Assembly (NCBI RefSeq): GCF_028595285.1
Contig: NZ_JAQQXQ010000001.1
Location: 22,308-86,307, forward strand
Reading direction: 5' to 3'
DNA length: 64,000 bases
Origin: Erythrobacter fulvus
GTDB taxonomy: Bacteria; Pseudomonadota; Alphaproteobacteria; Sphingomonadales; Sphingomonadaceae
Position 1 is the first letter of the stretch. Every line of letters starts with the position of its first letter. The notes below the pieces were generated by a model. That model saw only the letters and a program-made list of their open reading frames with translations. It made no database searches and was not told the DNA's origin. Made by a program: the position numbers and the translations under genes. Of the stretch, positions 1-8,185 are shown in pieces.

Positions 1-231
1 TACGGCGACCACCCCACCGGCGCGCTCCGCCTCGGAAAGATTGGAAAGCCGCCACCATGCGCCGCGGATCTTGAACGCACCGATGGGTTGGAGATTGTCG
101 GCCTTCACCCATGCCTGCACGCCGTTTATATCGACCGGCAGTAGCGGAGTGGGTGGAAGAATCGCGGCCACAGCCTCGGCAGCGGCGCGCACGCCGTCGC
201 TGGTCGGTATTCTGACGTCGGCTTGGATCAT
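1..231 (-). CDS. Threonine/serine dehydratase-like PLP enzyme, N-terminal part only
   Basis: Only the first 77 codons lie in the window; the rest runs off the left edge. The visible part reads as the start of a fold-type II PLP enzyme of the threonine ammonia-lyase/serine racemase group, which deaminates Thr or Ser. The segment KADNLQPIGAFKIRGA (residues 43-58) is the family's PLP-lysine motif, with Lys54 the likely Schiff-base residue; the family more often has Ser where this has Ala52. The chosen ATG at 231 has AAGGGAC just upstream; an in-frame ATG at 249 lacks such a site. It is divergent from the polyamine genes, with 63 bases between. Exact substrate cannot be told from this fragment. 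Confidence 0.8.
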   Translation of the reverse strand, partial: MIQADVRIPTSDGVRAAAEAVAAILPPTPLLPVDINGVQAWVKADNLQPIGAFKIRGAWWRLSNLSEAERAGGVVAV

Positions 232-294
232 TTGTCCCTTCTCATGCATTCGACTAAGCGCAGCGCAAGATTCGCATAACGAAAGGTTCCTAAC

Positions 295-1521
295 ATGTCG
301 GCAGCAAAATCCAGCACCGTCCTTGTCATTGGCGCGGGTGGGGTGAGCTCGGTGTGCGTTCACAAGATGGCGTTCAACCCCGATATCTTCCCCGAAATCC
401 ACCTTGCCAGCCGCACCAAGTCAAAGTGCGACGCGATCGCTGCGTCGGTAAAGGAACGTTGCGGGCGCGACATCGCCACCTATGAAATCGACGCCGAGGA
501 AGTCCCGGCGATGGTCAATCTGATCCGCAAGACCGGCGCGGGCCTCGTGGTCAACCTTGCGCTGCCCTATCAGGACCTGCCGATCATGGACGCCTGCCTC
601 GAAGCGGGCGTCGATTACCTCGACACCGCGAACTACGAGCCCAAGGACGAGGCGAAGTTCGAATACAAGTGGCAGTGGGCCTATCACGATCGCTACAAGG
701 ACGCAGGGCTGATGGCGCTGCTGGGTTCGGGCTTCGATCCGGGCGTGACCAGCGTGTTCACGATGTGGCTCAAGAAGCATAAGCTGAAGACCATCCGCCA
801 GCTCGACATTCTCGATTGCAACGGCGGCGATCACGGCCAGCACTTCGCCACCAACTTCAACCCGGAAATCAACATCCGCGAAGTGACCGCCCCCGCGCGC
901 CACTGGGAGAATGGCGAGTGGGTGGAAACGCCCGCCATGTCGAACAAGGTGCAGTTCGATTTCGAGGCGGTCGGCCCTAAGAACATGTACCTGATGTATC
1001 ACGAGGAGCTGGAAAGCCTCGCCAAGTTCAATCCCGAGCTTGAGCGCGCGCGCTTCTGGATGACCTTCGGCGACCAGTACATCACGCACCTCACCGTGCT
1101 GCAGAACGTCGGCATGACCTCGATCGAGCCGGTGAAGTATCAGGGCAAGGACATCATCCCGCTGCAATTCCTCGCCGCCGTCCTCCCCAAGCCCGAAACG
1201 CTGGGCGAAACCACCAAGGGCAACACCAATATCGGCGTGATCGCGACCGGCGAGGCCTTGGACGGTTCGGGCGAAAAGACATTCTACATCAAGAACATTT
1301 GCTCGCACGAAGCGGCCTTTGAGGAAACCGGCAACCAGGCGGTCAGCTACACCACCGGTGTGCCCGCGATGATCGGCGCGGCGATGATGGTGCAGGGCAA
1401 GTGGGCTGGTGAGGGCGTGTTCAATATCGAACAGCTCGATCCCGATCCCTTCATGGAGATGCTCAACCAGCACGGTTTGCCGTGGACGGTCGAGGAAATG
1501 GCCGGGCCGGTGGGCTTCTGA
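295..1521 (+). CDS. Carboxynorspermidine/carboxyspermidine dehydrogenase (saccharopine dehydrogenase family)
   Basis: This 408-residue cytoplasmic enzyme belongs to the saccharopine dehydrogenase (Lys1-like) family. The N-terminal VLVIGAGGVSSVCVHK (residues 9-24) is the Rossmann dinucleotide-binding loop, and GSGFDPGVTSVF near residue 145 is typical of the family. Family members next to a carboxynorspermidine decarboxylase condense putrescine (or diaminopropane) with aspartate beta-semialdehyde using NADPH, giving carboxyspermidine. The decarboxylase is two genes downstream, which supports this over a lysine-metabolism role. The start ATG at 295 follows a GAAAGG-like site. The stop codon overlaps the start of the next gene (TGATG), so translation is probably coupled. 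Confidence 0.88.
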   Translation: MSAAKSSTVLVIGAGGVSSVCVHKMAFNPDIFPEIHLASRTKSKCDAIAASVKERCGRDIATYEIDAEEVPAMVNLIRKTGAGLVVNLALPYQDLPIMDACLEAGVDYLDTANYEPKDEAKFEYKWQWAYHDRYKDAGLMALLGSGFDPGVTSVFTMWLKKHKLKTIRQLDILDCNGGDHGQHFATNFNPEINIREVTAPARHWENGEWVETPAMSNKVQFDFEAVGPKNMYLMYHEELESLAKFNPELERARFWMTFGDQYITHLTVLQNVGMTSIEPVKYQGKDIIPLQFLAAVLPKPETLGETTKGNTNIGVIATGEALDGSGEKTFYIKNICSHEAAFEETGNQAVSYTTGVPAMIGAAMMVQGKWAGEGVFNIEQLDPDPFMEMLNQHGLPWTVEEMAGPVGF

Positions 1522-2483
1522 TGCGCCGCGCCCTCGCGTTGCTGGCGGTTCTGGCGCTAGCGGCCTGTGACGTCGCCGCGCCGCCGCCGCCGCGCGAGGA
1601 TGTGCCGGTGCTGGCGGTCGATACCGGCTGGCCGACCATTCCCGCAGGCATACCCTTCGGCGAGGTCAGCGCAGTCGATGTTGACGCTGAGGGCAACGTC
1701 TGGGTGCTTCACCGCGCCGGGCGAGTGTGGGAAGAGCCGTTTCCGACGACCCCGATCACCGATCCCACCGTTTTCAAGTTCGCGCCCGACGGCACGCTGC
1801 TGGCGCAGTGGGGTGAAGGGCTGTTCATCATGCCGCACGGGCTTTCTGTCGACGATGCCGGCAAGGTGTGGATCACCGACGTGGCGCATGAACAGGTGTT
1901 CCGCTTCAGCCCCGAAGGCGTCGAGGAACTGGCGATCGGCACACGTGGCGTCACGGTGCAGGATGCCACACATTTCGGCCGTCCTGCCGATGTCGCTTTC
2001 CTAGGTGATCGCGTGTTGGTGGCCGACGGCTATGTGAACACCCGCGTTGCCGAGTTCTCGCCCGAGGGCAAGTTCATCCGCGACTGGGGCGATTTCAAGG
2101 TCGCCCATGCCGTCGCGGTGGACGAGGCGCATATCTATGTCGCCGACCGCGAGAATGCCCGGATCCAGATATATGATCACGACGCAAAGCTCGTCGAAAG
2201 CCGCGTCTCTCCGGCAGGCAATCACACCTACAGCCTGAAGCCGTTGGGCGGCGGGCGGCTGCTCGCGGTCGAGGGGCGGGACGGCGCGGATCGCAAGGGC
2301 GCGGTGATCCGCATCTATGCTGCCGACGGTTCGGTCGAGGCCAGTTACGATATCAGCCTTCCCGGAGAGGATGCGAGCCTTGGGCATGATCTTGCGATCG
2401 GGCCGGACGGCCATATCTATGTCACCGACGTGCCCGGCGGGCGCGTGGTGCGCTTCTCTCTCCCCAGCAATTCGGACGAATAG
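1521..2483 (+). CDS. NHL-repeat beta-propeller lipoprotein
   Basis: The 320-residue protein starts with a lipoprotein signal: a short basic N-terminus, a leucine/alanine core, and a lipobox L-A-A-C with the lipidated Cys at residue 16. The rest is built of NHL/SMP-30-like repeats such as GEVSAVDVDAEGNVWVLHR, MPHGLSVDDAGKVWITDV and AHAVAVDEAHIYVADREN, so it should fold as a six-bladed propeller in the periplasm or on the outer membrane. The ATG at 1521 overlaps the stop of the dehydrogenase gene, and its own stop is 2 bases before the decarboxylase start, which places it inside a polyamine operon. The longer reading frame from 1482 would lose the signal peptide. Function unknown; ligand or protein binding is a guess from the fold. 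Confidence 0.82.
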   Translation: MRRALALLAVLALAACDVAAPPPPREDVPVLAVDTGWPTIPAGIPFGEVSAVDVDAEGNVWVLHRAGRVWEEPFPTTPITDPTVFKFAPDGTLLAQWGEGLFIMPHGLSVDDAGKVWITDVAHEQVFRFSPEGVEELAIGTRGVTVQDATHFGRPADVAFLGDRVLVADGYVNTRVAEFSPEGKFIRDWGDFKVAHAVAVDEAHIYVADRENARIQIYDHDAKLVESRVSPAGNHTYSLKPLGGGRLLAVEGRDGADRKGAVIRIYAADGSVEASYDISLPGEDASLGHDLAIGPDGHIYVTDVPGGRVVRFSLPSNSDE

Positions 2484-2485
2484 CC

Positions 2486-3679
2486 ATGCAAACCAAGGCC
2501 GGTGATCCGGGCGCGTTCGCCCATTTCGATCTGTCGCGCGTCGACAGCCCCGCCTTCGTGGTCGATGCGGCCAAGCTGCGCGCCAATTGCCGCGTGCTGG
2601 CAGGGGTGCGCGATGCTGCTGCAGCGGACGGCGGGGATATCAAGGTGTTCGCCGCGCTGAAGGCATTCTCCATGTTCTCCACCGCGCCTATCATCGGCGA
2701 ATATCTCGACGGCGTTTCCACCTCGGGCCTGTGGGAAGCGCGCCTCGCATCGGAGTTCTACGACGGCGAGATCGCCACCTATTCCGCCGCCTTCAAGCCG
2801 GAGGAGCTGGAAGAGATCTGTCGCCTTTCGGACCACGTGATCTTCAATTCCCCCGGCCAGCACCAGCGTGCGCGGCTGATCCTCGAACAGGCGGCGGCGA
2901 ACGGCGCGCCGGTCAGCGTCGGCCTGCGCATAAACCCGCAAGTGCCGACGGGCGAAGTTGCCAAATATGATCCTTCCGCCCCCGGCTCGCGGCTCGGCTA
3001 TCCGCTCGACCAGTTGACCGAAGAAGACATGGAGGGGATCGAGGGCATCCACTTCCACAACCTGTGCGAACAGGATTTCGAGCCCCTGAAGGCCACCTGG
3101 GACCGCGTGTTCGACGTGATCGAGCCCTATTTCGGCCAGCTCAAGTGGATCAACATGGGCGGCGGACACCACATCACCCGCGCCGATTACCAGCGCGATG
3201 AACTGGTCGATTTTCTGAAAGATGCCGCCGCCGACACCGGCTGCCAGATCATCCTTGAACCGGGCGAAGCGGTGGCGCTGGATGCGGGCATTCTCGTCGG
3301 CACGCTGCTCGATACCCATTTCAACGAAATGCCGGTGGGCATCACCGATATCAGCGCCACCTGCCATATGCCCGACGTGCTGGAAGCGCCCTATCGCCCG
3401 GCAATGCTCGGAGAGCTGACCGATCCCGACATGATCCCGATCCGGCTGGGCGGGCCGTCCTGCCTCGCGGGGGACGTCATTGGCGATTACCGTCTGCCGG
3501 TGCCGGCCGAACCGGGCGCGCGCTTCGCCTTTCTCGACCAGGCGCATTATTCGATGGTCAAGACCAACACCTTCAACGGCGTGGCCTTGCCGAGCATCTG
3601 GCTGTGGGACAGCGAGACCGATGCGCTCGACTGCATCAAGCGGTTCGACTACGAGGATTTCAGGGATCGCCTGAGCTGA
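2486..3679 (+). CDS. nspC: Carboxynorspermidine/carboxyspermidine decarboxylase
   Basis: A 397-residue fold-type III PLP decarboxylase (alanine racemase-like N-terminal barrel). It removes CO2 from carboxyspermidine or carboxynorspermidine to give spermidine or norspermidine, the last step of the alternative polyamine route. Lys59 in VFAALKAFS is the likely PLP lysine; the glycine-rich INMGGGHHITRADYQ and the LEPGEAVALDAG segment match the phosphate-binding and substrate regions of NspC proteins. It starts 2 bases after the propeller lipoprotein gene and is the last gene of the operon. Length is normal for the family. With ornithine decarboxylase encoded nearby at 6.2-7.4 kb, spermidine is the probable product. 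Confidence 0.93.
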   Translation: MQTKAGDPGAFAHFDLSRVDSPAFVVDAAKLRANCRVLAGVRDAAAADGGDIKVFAALKAFSMFSTAPIIGEYLDGVSTSGLWEARLASEFYDGEIATYSAAFKPEELEEICRLSDHVIFNSPGQHQRARLILEQAAANGAPVSVGLRINPQVPTGEVAKYDPSAPGSRLGYPLDQLTEEDMEGIEGIHFHNLCEQDFEPLKATWDRVFDVIEPYFGQLKWINMGGGHHITRADYQRDELVDFLKDAAADTGCQIILEPGEAVALDAGILVGTLLDTHFNEMPVGITDISATCHMPDVLEAPYRPAMLGELTDPDMIPIRLGGPSCLAGDVIGDYRLPVPAEPGARFAFLDQAHYSMVKTNTFNGVALPSIWLWDSETDALDCIKRFDYEDFRDRLS

Positions 3680-3716
3680 TCCGGGATACTCCCGGCCGGC
3701 AGGTGCGGGAGGTTAC

Positions 3717-4241
3717 ATGAAATTCGCTTCGCTCATTCTCGCTGGCGTCCTAGCGCTGGCCGCCACTTCCGCGCCGCTGGCCGCGCAGGATTTCGTTGCC
3801 GAGCGGGTGGTCAAATCGGTCGGCACCGCCGATCTTGCCGCGATTGCCGGCGCGCTGGGCCATCAGGTGCTTGAACAGGGCGAGGGCGATGATGTCGTGG
3901 TGCTTGCCGAGGATCCGAACCAGATCAGGTATGTCCTGCTGGGCACTGCGTGCGACGTGGGCGAGGTTTCGGGTTGTCAGGGCGTGCTGATGCAGGCGCA
4001 GTTCGATCTGCCGGCTGGCACCACCTACGAAACGGTGGCCAGGGCCAATCTCGATTTCGCAGCGCTCAATGTCTGGGTCGATTTCGAGCAGAAGTCGCTT
4101 GGCTTCACCCGCTATGTCGTGCTCGATCAAGGCGTGACGATGGCCAATCTGCGCGCCAATATCGACGTGCTGCTGAGCCTGATCGGCGAAGCCTATCCGG
4201 TCGCGGCCGGAGAGGCGCTGGACAGCGGCGGCGCGGCCTGA
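3717..4241 (+). CDS. Exported YbjN-domain-like protein
   Basis: This 174-residue protein has a clear Sec signal peptide (MKFASLILAGVLALAATSA, cleavage probably after LAA near residue 23). The rest resembles the YbjN/type III chaperone-like fold: a short N-terminal helix-strand region, then LNVWVDFEQKSLGFTRYVVL, then a helical tail that begins VTMANLRANIDVLLSLIGEA. Sphingomonads carry several such exported YbjN-like proteins of unknown job. Two cysteines about residues 79 and 86 could form a disulfide. It lies 37 bases after nspC on the same strand and converges on the DUF3137 gene. The ATG is preceded by GGGAGG, which supports the start. Confidence 0.6.
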   Translation: MKFASLILAGVLALAATSAPLAAQDFVAERVVKSVGTADLAAIAGALGHQVLEQGEGDDVVVLAEDPNQIRYVLLGTACDVGEVSGCQGVLMQAQFDLPAGTTYETVARANLDFAALNVWVDFEQKSLGFTRYVVLDQGVTMANLRANIDVLLSLIGEAYPVAAGEALDSGGAA

Positions 4242-4253
4242 GGCGAAAGTGCT

Positions 4254-5291
4254 CTAAAGCCCCTTGCGTCCGAAGCCGCCCGCCGGACGCGCGACTGCGG
4301 CAGCGGCGGTTTCTTCGCCTTTCAACGCGCGCGTTTCCGCCAGAACCCGTCCGCGCTCGTTCTGGTTGATCGCGACGGCAAGGCCTGCCAGCGCAGCAAA
4401 TTGCTCGGCCGCTTCCTCGGCCCGCATCCGGTCCTCAGCTGCGTCCATCGAACCGCTTTCGAACATGTCCTTGCCCTCGACTGCAAGGATGACCTCGCCG
4501 CGCGCGAACAGGGCGCGCAGTTCCTTGGCGCCGAATGCGCTTTCCAGCTTCAGCAGGTGTTCGACATAGGACGGGTGAACCAGCACCCGCGCTTCGACCT
4601 GATCGTCGCTGAACAGGCCGAATTTCTCGTCGAAAGCGGGATGCACCTGATCGACGAAATCGAGCCGGTGCCCGCCGAAGCTGACGCTGTCCTTGGTCCC
4701 GCCGAGGCCGAACCACTTGCGGTGCATTCCCGCGCGCTGGAGCAGGGTGGTCGACCGAAAGGGACGCCCGAAACCGAGCTGGATGATGACGCCGCGGAAC
4801 ACGGTGACCCAGCGCTTGTTCTTGCCCGAACCGCGCCGTTCCTCGAGATGGGCTTCGTACAGGTTGAAGGCGTGCCCTTCGAGCGTGCCGTGCCAGCGAT
4901 CCTCGAAGCTGGAGCGGTGGTGTGACGGCACCAATCCGTAACGCCGTGCCGCCTCGAATTCGGCGCCCGGCTCTACGTCATGTTCGTAGGCGACGCCGAA
5001 ACTGCGGGCGATCGCCGAATTGATGCCGATCTTGATCGCCTTTTTCGCATCGGCAATCGGCTGGTAGCCCCACACCGTCACTGCGATGGCCGCGCCGAAG
5101 GTGATCATGACGCGCAGCCCGGTCGGCCATGTAGGCCCGAACCACAGGAATGCCAGCACAGGCAACAGCAGCGCCGCGCCCCAGGTCCAACGCGAGGCGG
5201 CGCGTTCCTTGGCAGAGGCCCGCATATCGGTCTGCGTTGCCAGCCATTCGCCCAGCTCGCCCTGCATCAGATTGTCGATATTCGTGCGCAT
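4254..5291 (-). CDS. DUF3137 membrane protein
   Basis: A 345-residue protein with two transmembrane helices (about residues 36-51 and 58-76) followed by a large soluble domain of the DUF3137 type. Recognisable pieces are the YGLVPSHHRSSFEDRWHG stretch and a core with ERRGSGKNKRWVTVFRGV, FDEKFGLFSDD and VEARVLVHPSYVEHLLKLE. Family members are commonly paired with LemA; here the gene is divergent from lemA with 85 bases between the two starts. The function of the pair is not established; a role in envelope stress or membrane-protein quality control is only inferred from context in other genomes. Confidence 0.85.
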   Translation of the reverse strand: MRTNIDNLMQGELGEWLATQTDMRASAKERAASRWTWGAALLLPVLAFLWFGPTWPTGLRVMITFGAAIAVTVWGYQPIADAKKAIKIGINSAIARSFGVAYEHDVEPGAEFEAARRYGLVPSHHRSSFEDRWHGTLEGHAFNLYEAHLEERRGSGKNKRWVTVFRGVIIQLGFGRPFRSTTLLQRAGMHRKWFGLGGTKDSVSFGGHRLDFVDQVHPAFDEKFGLFSDDQVEARVLVHPSYVEHLLKLESAFGAKELRALFARGEVILAVEGKDMFESGSMDAAEDRMRAEEAAEQFAALAGLAVAINQNERGRVLAETRALKGEETAAAAVARPAGGFGRKGL

Positions 5292-5376
5292 CGCCTGCGG
5301 CCATAGCGCGATCTTGTCTGCATTCCCTTAACAATTGCGTATTATAGTGCCGCGCGGATACAGGAGCTTTTGCATC

Positions 5377-5949
5377 ATGGTTGATATTCTCGGCTGGTTC
5401 TGGACTTCGGCAATCCTTGTGATTGCAGTCGTGTTCGTGCTGCTGTTGATCGGCATCTACAACACGCTCGTCCGGCTGCGGCAGAACGTGCGGCAGGGTG
5501 TGGCGGACATCGACGCACAGCTGCGCCAGCGCCATGATCTGATCCCCAATCTGGTGGAAGCGGTGAAGGGCTATGCCGGTCACGAGGCAGGCACGCTGGA
5601 GGCAGTGATCGCGGCGCGCAATGCCGCGGCGCGGGGCGAGCCGTCTTCGGGCAGCGAACAGCAACTGCGGGTTGCGCTCGATAACCTGCTGGCGCTGGGC
5701 GAGGCCTATCCGGATCTCAAGGCGTCGGCGAATTTCCAGTCGCTTCAGAGCGAACTGGCCGATGTCGAGGACAAGCTGGCCGCCGCCCGCCGTGCGTTGA
5801 ATGCCGCTGCGGCCCGGTTCAACTCGGCCCGCGAATCCTTCCCGGCCGTGCTGTTCGCCGGGCTGCTCGGATTCGGCGAGGCGGACTTCCACCGGCTCGA
5901 CGACAGCGAGAAGGGCAGCGTCGACCAGGTGCCACGGATCGCCTTTTAA
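5377..5949 (+). CDS. lemA: LemA family protein
   Basis: A 190-residue protein with one N-terminal transmembrane helix (about residues 9-27) followed by a LemA coiled-coil domain: IYNTLVRLRQNVRQGVADID, QLRQRHDLIPNLVEAVKGYA and the C-terminal YNSARESFP-like NSARESFPAVLFAGLLGF. The N-terminus would be outside and the helical domain in the cytoplasm by family analogy. The ATG at 5377 is chosen because AGGAGC lies upstream and the membrane helix follows at once; the longer in-frame ATG at 5335 adds 14 residues without a ribosome site. It is divergent from the DUF3137 gene, its usual genomic partner. Confidence 0.9.
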   Translation: MVDILGWFWTSAILVIAVVFVLLLIGIYNTLVRLRQNVRQGVADIDAQLRQRHDLIPNLVEAVKGYAGHEAGTLEAVIAARNAAARGEPSSGSEQQLRVALDNLLALGEAYPDLKASANFQSLQSELADVEDKLAAARRALNAAAARFNSARESFPAVLFAGLLGFGEADFHRLDDSEKGSVDQVPRIAF

Positions 5950-6175
5950 GCGCGACGGAACGCACGGAAAAACCGGAACTTTTCTGTCCTGCTCCGTTGA
6001 TGGAGCATGACCTGTCTTCAAAAAGTAACATCCCGCCCCGCGCGGGACCTTTTTTCGTTTGCATTTTGGCCCCCAGACCCTAAATGCGCCGTTCCGCTGC
6101 CCCAAGGGGACTTCCAAACCGCAAGGCAGCTTGTCGTTTTATGGTTTCAACGAACCGTTTTGGGGGTCCCTTGAG
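5950..6175 (+). promoter_or_regulatory. Structured 5' leader of the ornithine decarboxylase gene (speF-leader-like)
   Basis: About 225 bases separate lemA from the likely TTG start of the decarboxylase. The stretch holds a hairpin TGCTCC-GTTGAT-GGAGCA (5990-6007), then a terminator-like hairpin with a T run (6031-6055), then a long-range pairing in which GGCCCCCAGA (6068-6077) can pair with TTTTGGGGGTC (6158-6168). The GGGGG of the second arm is the best ribosome site for the TTG start, so the pairing would cover it. Alphaproteobacterial ornithine decarboxylase genes are known to carry a conserved speF leader RNA; the assignment to that family is inferred from position and layout, not from a covariance search. 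Confidence 0.5.
6031..6055 (+). terminator. Intrinsic terminator or attenuator before the decarboxylase
   Basis: Stem TCCCGC/GCGGGA (6031-6036 with 6042-6047) with a 5-base loop is followed by CC and then TTTTTT. It can end lemA transcripts, but it also sits inside the decarboxylase leader, so it may act as an attenuator. Confidence 0.65.
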
Positions 6176-7381
6176 TTGCACATTTATCCCGACGCACTGG
6201 CTGTAGTCCGCGACCTTCGTCCGGACGAACCCGTCATCCTCAACCGCCCGCACGCCGCGCGGCGCGCCGCCCGTTTCTTTGTCGAGAAATTCCCGGGCAA
6301 GGTGCTCTATGCGGTAAAGGCCAATCCCGCGCCCGATCTTATTCAGGTGCTGTGGGATTCGGGAGTGACCCATTACGATGTCGCCTCGATCGCCGAGGTG
6401 CGGCTGGTGCGCGGACTGCTGCCGCAGGCCGTGCTCTGCTTCATGCACCCGGTGAAGACCCCGGCGGCGATCAGCGAAGCCTATTTCGAGCATGGCGTGC
6501 GCACCTTCAGCCTCGATTCGGTCGAGGAGCTGGAGAAGATCGTCGATGCCTGCCGCAACCGCGAAACCGGCGAAGCGCCGCGCGACCTGCGCCTGTGCGT
6601 GCGGCTGCGCGTGTCGTCCGAATATTCCGAGCTTTCGCTGGCCTCGAAGTTCGGCTGCGATCTCGTCGAAGCGCCAGCGTTGTTGCAGGAAGCCCGCCAG
6701 CATTGTGACTGGCTGGGGGTGTGCTTCCACGTCGGCAGTCAGGCGATGACCCCGTTTGCCTTCGTGCAGGCGATGGACCGCACCCGCGCCGCGATTGCCG
6801 AGGCTTCGGTGGTGATTGACATGATCGACGTGGGTGGGGGCTTCCCGAGCGCCTATCCGGGCCTCGAACCGCCGCCGATGGAAGATTACTTCGCGATCAT
6901 CGCGCGTCACTTCGAAGCCCTGCCGATCGCCTACAACGCCGAACTGTGGTGCGAACCCGGCCGCGCGCTGTCGGCCGAATACAGCTCTATGGTGGTGCAG
7001 GTGAACAAGCGCCGCGGCGAAGAGCTGTACATCAACGACGGCGCCTATGGCGCGCTCTACGATGCCGCCCACGTGGCGTGGCGCTTCCCGGTGAAGGCGC
7101 TCGAGGACGACCTGATCGAGGACGATGCCGATTTTGCCTTCTACGGGCCGACCTGCGACGATGCCGATTACATGAAGGGCCCGTTCCGGCTCCCGGCCGA
7201 CATTCAGGCGGGCGATTATGTCGAAATCGGCATGCTCGGCGCTTACGGCGCGGCGATGAAGACCGGCTTCAACGGCTTCGGCGCAGCGCAGCAGGTGACC
7301 GTGCTCGACGAACCGATGATGAGCCTGTTCGACGGCAGCCGCGTGCGCGAAGCCGCGGACAACGTGGTGAGCTTGCGCTGA
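6176..7381 (+). CDS. Ornithine/lysine decarboxylase, fold-type III (eukaryote-like)
   Basis: A PLP decarboxylase of the eukaryotic ODC/bacterial lysine-ornithine group, about 401 residues from the TTG at 6176. VLYAVKANPAPDLI carries the PLP lysine, MIDVGGGFPSAYPG is the glycine-rich phosphate loop, and FYGPTCDDADYM contains the CDxxD motif with the catalytic Cys contributed across the dimer. It makes putrescine (or cadaverine), the substrate of the upstream carboxyspermidine dehydrogenase. The start is uncertain: the frame is open from ATG 6059, but that ATG is 4 bases after a terminator and the first 39 residues do not look like the family; TTG 6176 has GGGGG upstream and gives a family-like N-terminus (HIYPDALAVVRDLRP). 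Confidence 0.88.
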   Translation: MHIYPDALAVVRDLRPDEPVILNRPHAARRAARFFVEKFPGKVLYAVKANPAPDLIQVLWDSGVTHYDVASIAEVRLVRGLLPQAVLCFMHPVKTPAAISEAYFEHGVRTFSLDSVEELEKIVDACRNRETGEAPRDLRLCVRLRVSSEYSELSLASKFGCDLVEAPALLQEARQHCDWLGVCFHVGSQAMTPFAFVQAMDRTRAAIAEASVVIDMIDVGGGFPSAYPGLEPPPMEDYFAIIARHFEALPIAYNAELWCEPGRALSAEYSSMVVQVNKRRGEELYINDGAYGALYDAAHVAWRFPVKALEDDLIEDDADFAFYGPTCDDADYMKGPFRLPADIQAGDYVEIGMLGAYGAAMKTGFNGFGAAQQVTVLDEPMMSLFDGSRVREAADNVVSLR

Positions 7382-7393
7382 ACCTTGATGTGC

Positions 7394-7418
7394 GGGTTCG
7401 AGGCTAGTCCTCGAACCC
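7394..7418. terminator. Convergent hairpin between the decarboxylase and nitroreductase genes
   Basis: A perfect 10-base stem GGGTTCGAGG/CCTCGAACCC with loop CTAGT. It overlaps the last codons of the leftward nitroreductase gene. No T run follows on either strand, so intrinsic termination is only possible, not certain. Confidence 0.4.
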
Positions 7419-8099
7419 CACGAACCGCGCCGCCTCGTCCACGCTACGGCGGGTGATCTTCACCGGGTTGGCGGGGAAGTCCGGATCGGGCCAGCCCAGC
7501 GCCACGGCCTTCATGATCACCTGATCATCGGGGATGCAGGCATGTTCGCGCACCACCGGCGACTGCATGATGCCTTGTGAGTTGATCACGCAGCCAAGGC
7601 CCTTGCTCCACGCCGCGTTGACCAGTGCGGTGGTCACCGCGCCGCAATCGAACACGGTGTCGTCGGCGTCGGACAGTTCCTTGTCATAGGTGACGATCAC
7701 GCAGACTGGCGCATCGAACTGGCGGAAGCCGCGCAGCACCCAGTCCTGCCGTTTTTCCTTGTCGTCGCGGGCAATACCCATCGCTTCGAACAGCTGGATC
7801 GCGCAGCCCACCTGGCGATCGCGATGGACGCCCTGAAAGGGGTGGCCCTTGCGGAATTCGCGGCTGTCGGGCTCGCCTGCCAGAATACGCTCGGTATTGC
7901 CCTTGCGGATCCGGTCGAGCGGTTCGCCGGTGATGACGTGGAAGTGATAGGGCTGGGTGTTCATCGACGAAGGCGAGCGCATCGCCATCGCCAGCACTTC
8001 CTCGATCAGTGCGCGCGGCACGGGCTTGTCGAGATAGCCGCGGATGCTGCGCCGTCCGAGGACGACTTCGGCGTAAGTCTGGTCAGGCGTGCCGCCCAT
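7404..8099 (-). CDS. Nitroreductase family flavoprotein
   Basis: A 231-residue FMN-dependent NAD(P)H oxidoreductase of the nitroreductase superfamily. The N-terminal VVLGRRSIRGYLDKPVPRAL and MRSPSSMNTQPYHFHVI segments form the FMN phosphate site typical of the family; the C-terminal VALGWPDPDFPANP is the usual end region. Natural substrates could be quinones, nitroaromatics or unsaturated compounds; the sequence does not tell. The start at 8099 follows GGGAGAGAG and gives a family-like N-terminus; an upstream in-frame ATG at 8159 only adds 20 residues. It is leftward, 87 bases downstream of hemA on the same strand, so co-transcription is possible. Confidence 0.87.
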   Translation of the reverse strand: MGGTPDQTYAEVVLGRRSIRGYLDKPVPRALIEEVLAMAMRSPSSMNTQPYHFHVITGEPLDRIRKGNTERILAGEPDSREFRKGHPFQGVHRDRQVGCAIQLFEAMGIARDDKEKRQDWVLRGFRQFDAPVCVIVTYDKELSDADDTVFDCGAVTTALVNAAWSKGLGCVINSQGIMQSPVVREHACIPDDQVIMKAVALGWPDPDFPANPVKITRRSVDEAARFVGFED

Positions 8100-8185
8100 T
8101 ATGCTCTCTCCCGATTCTGTGTTCGGGAGGACTGCTAGCGCAGCCGCGCGCGTCCACAAAGGACGCTACGGCAAGGCGAGGGCAA

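Noticed and set aside
41-346. Rightward 101-codon frame at the left edge
   Set aside because: It is antisense to the threonine-dehydratase-like gene and overlaps the start of the carboxyspermidine dehydrogenase; no ribosome site or domain.
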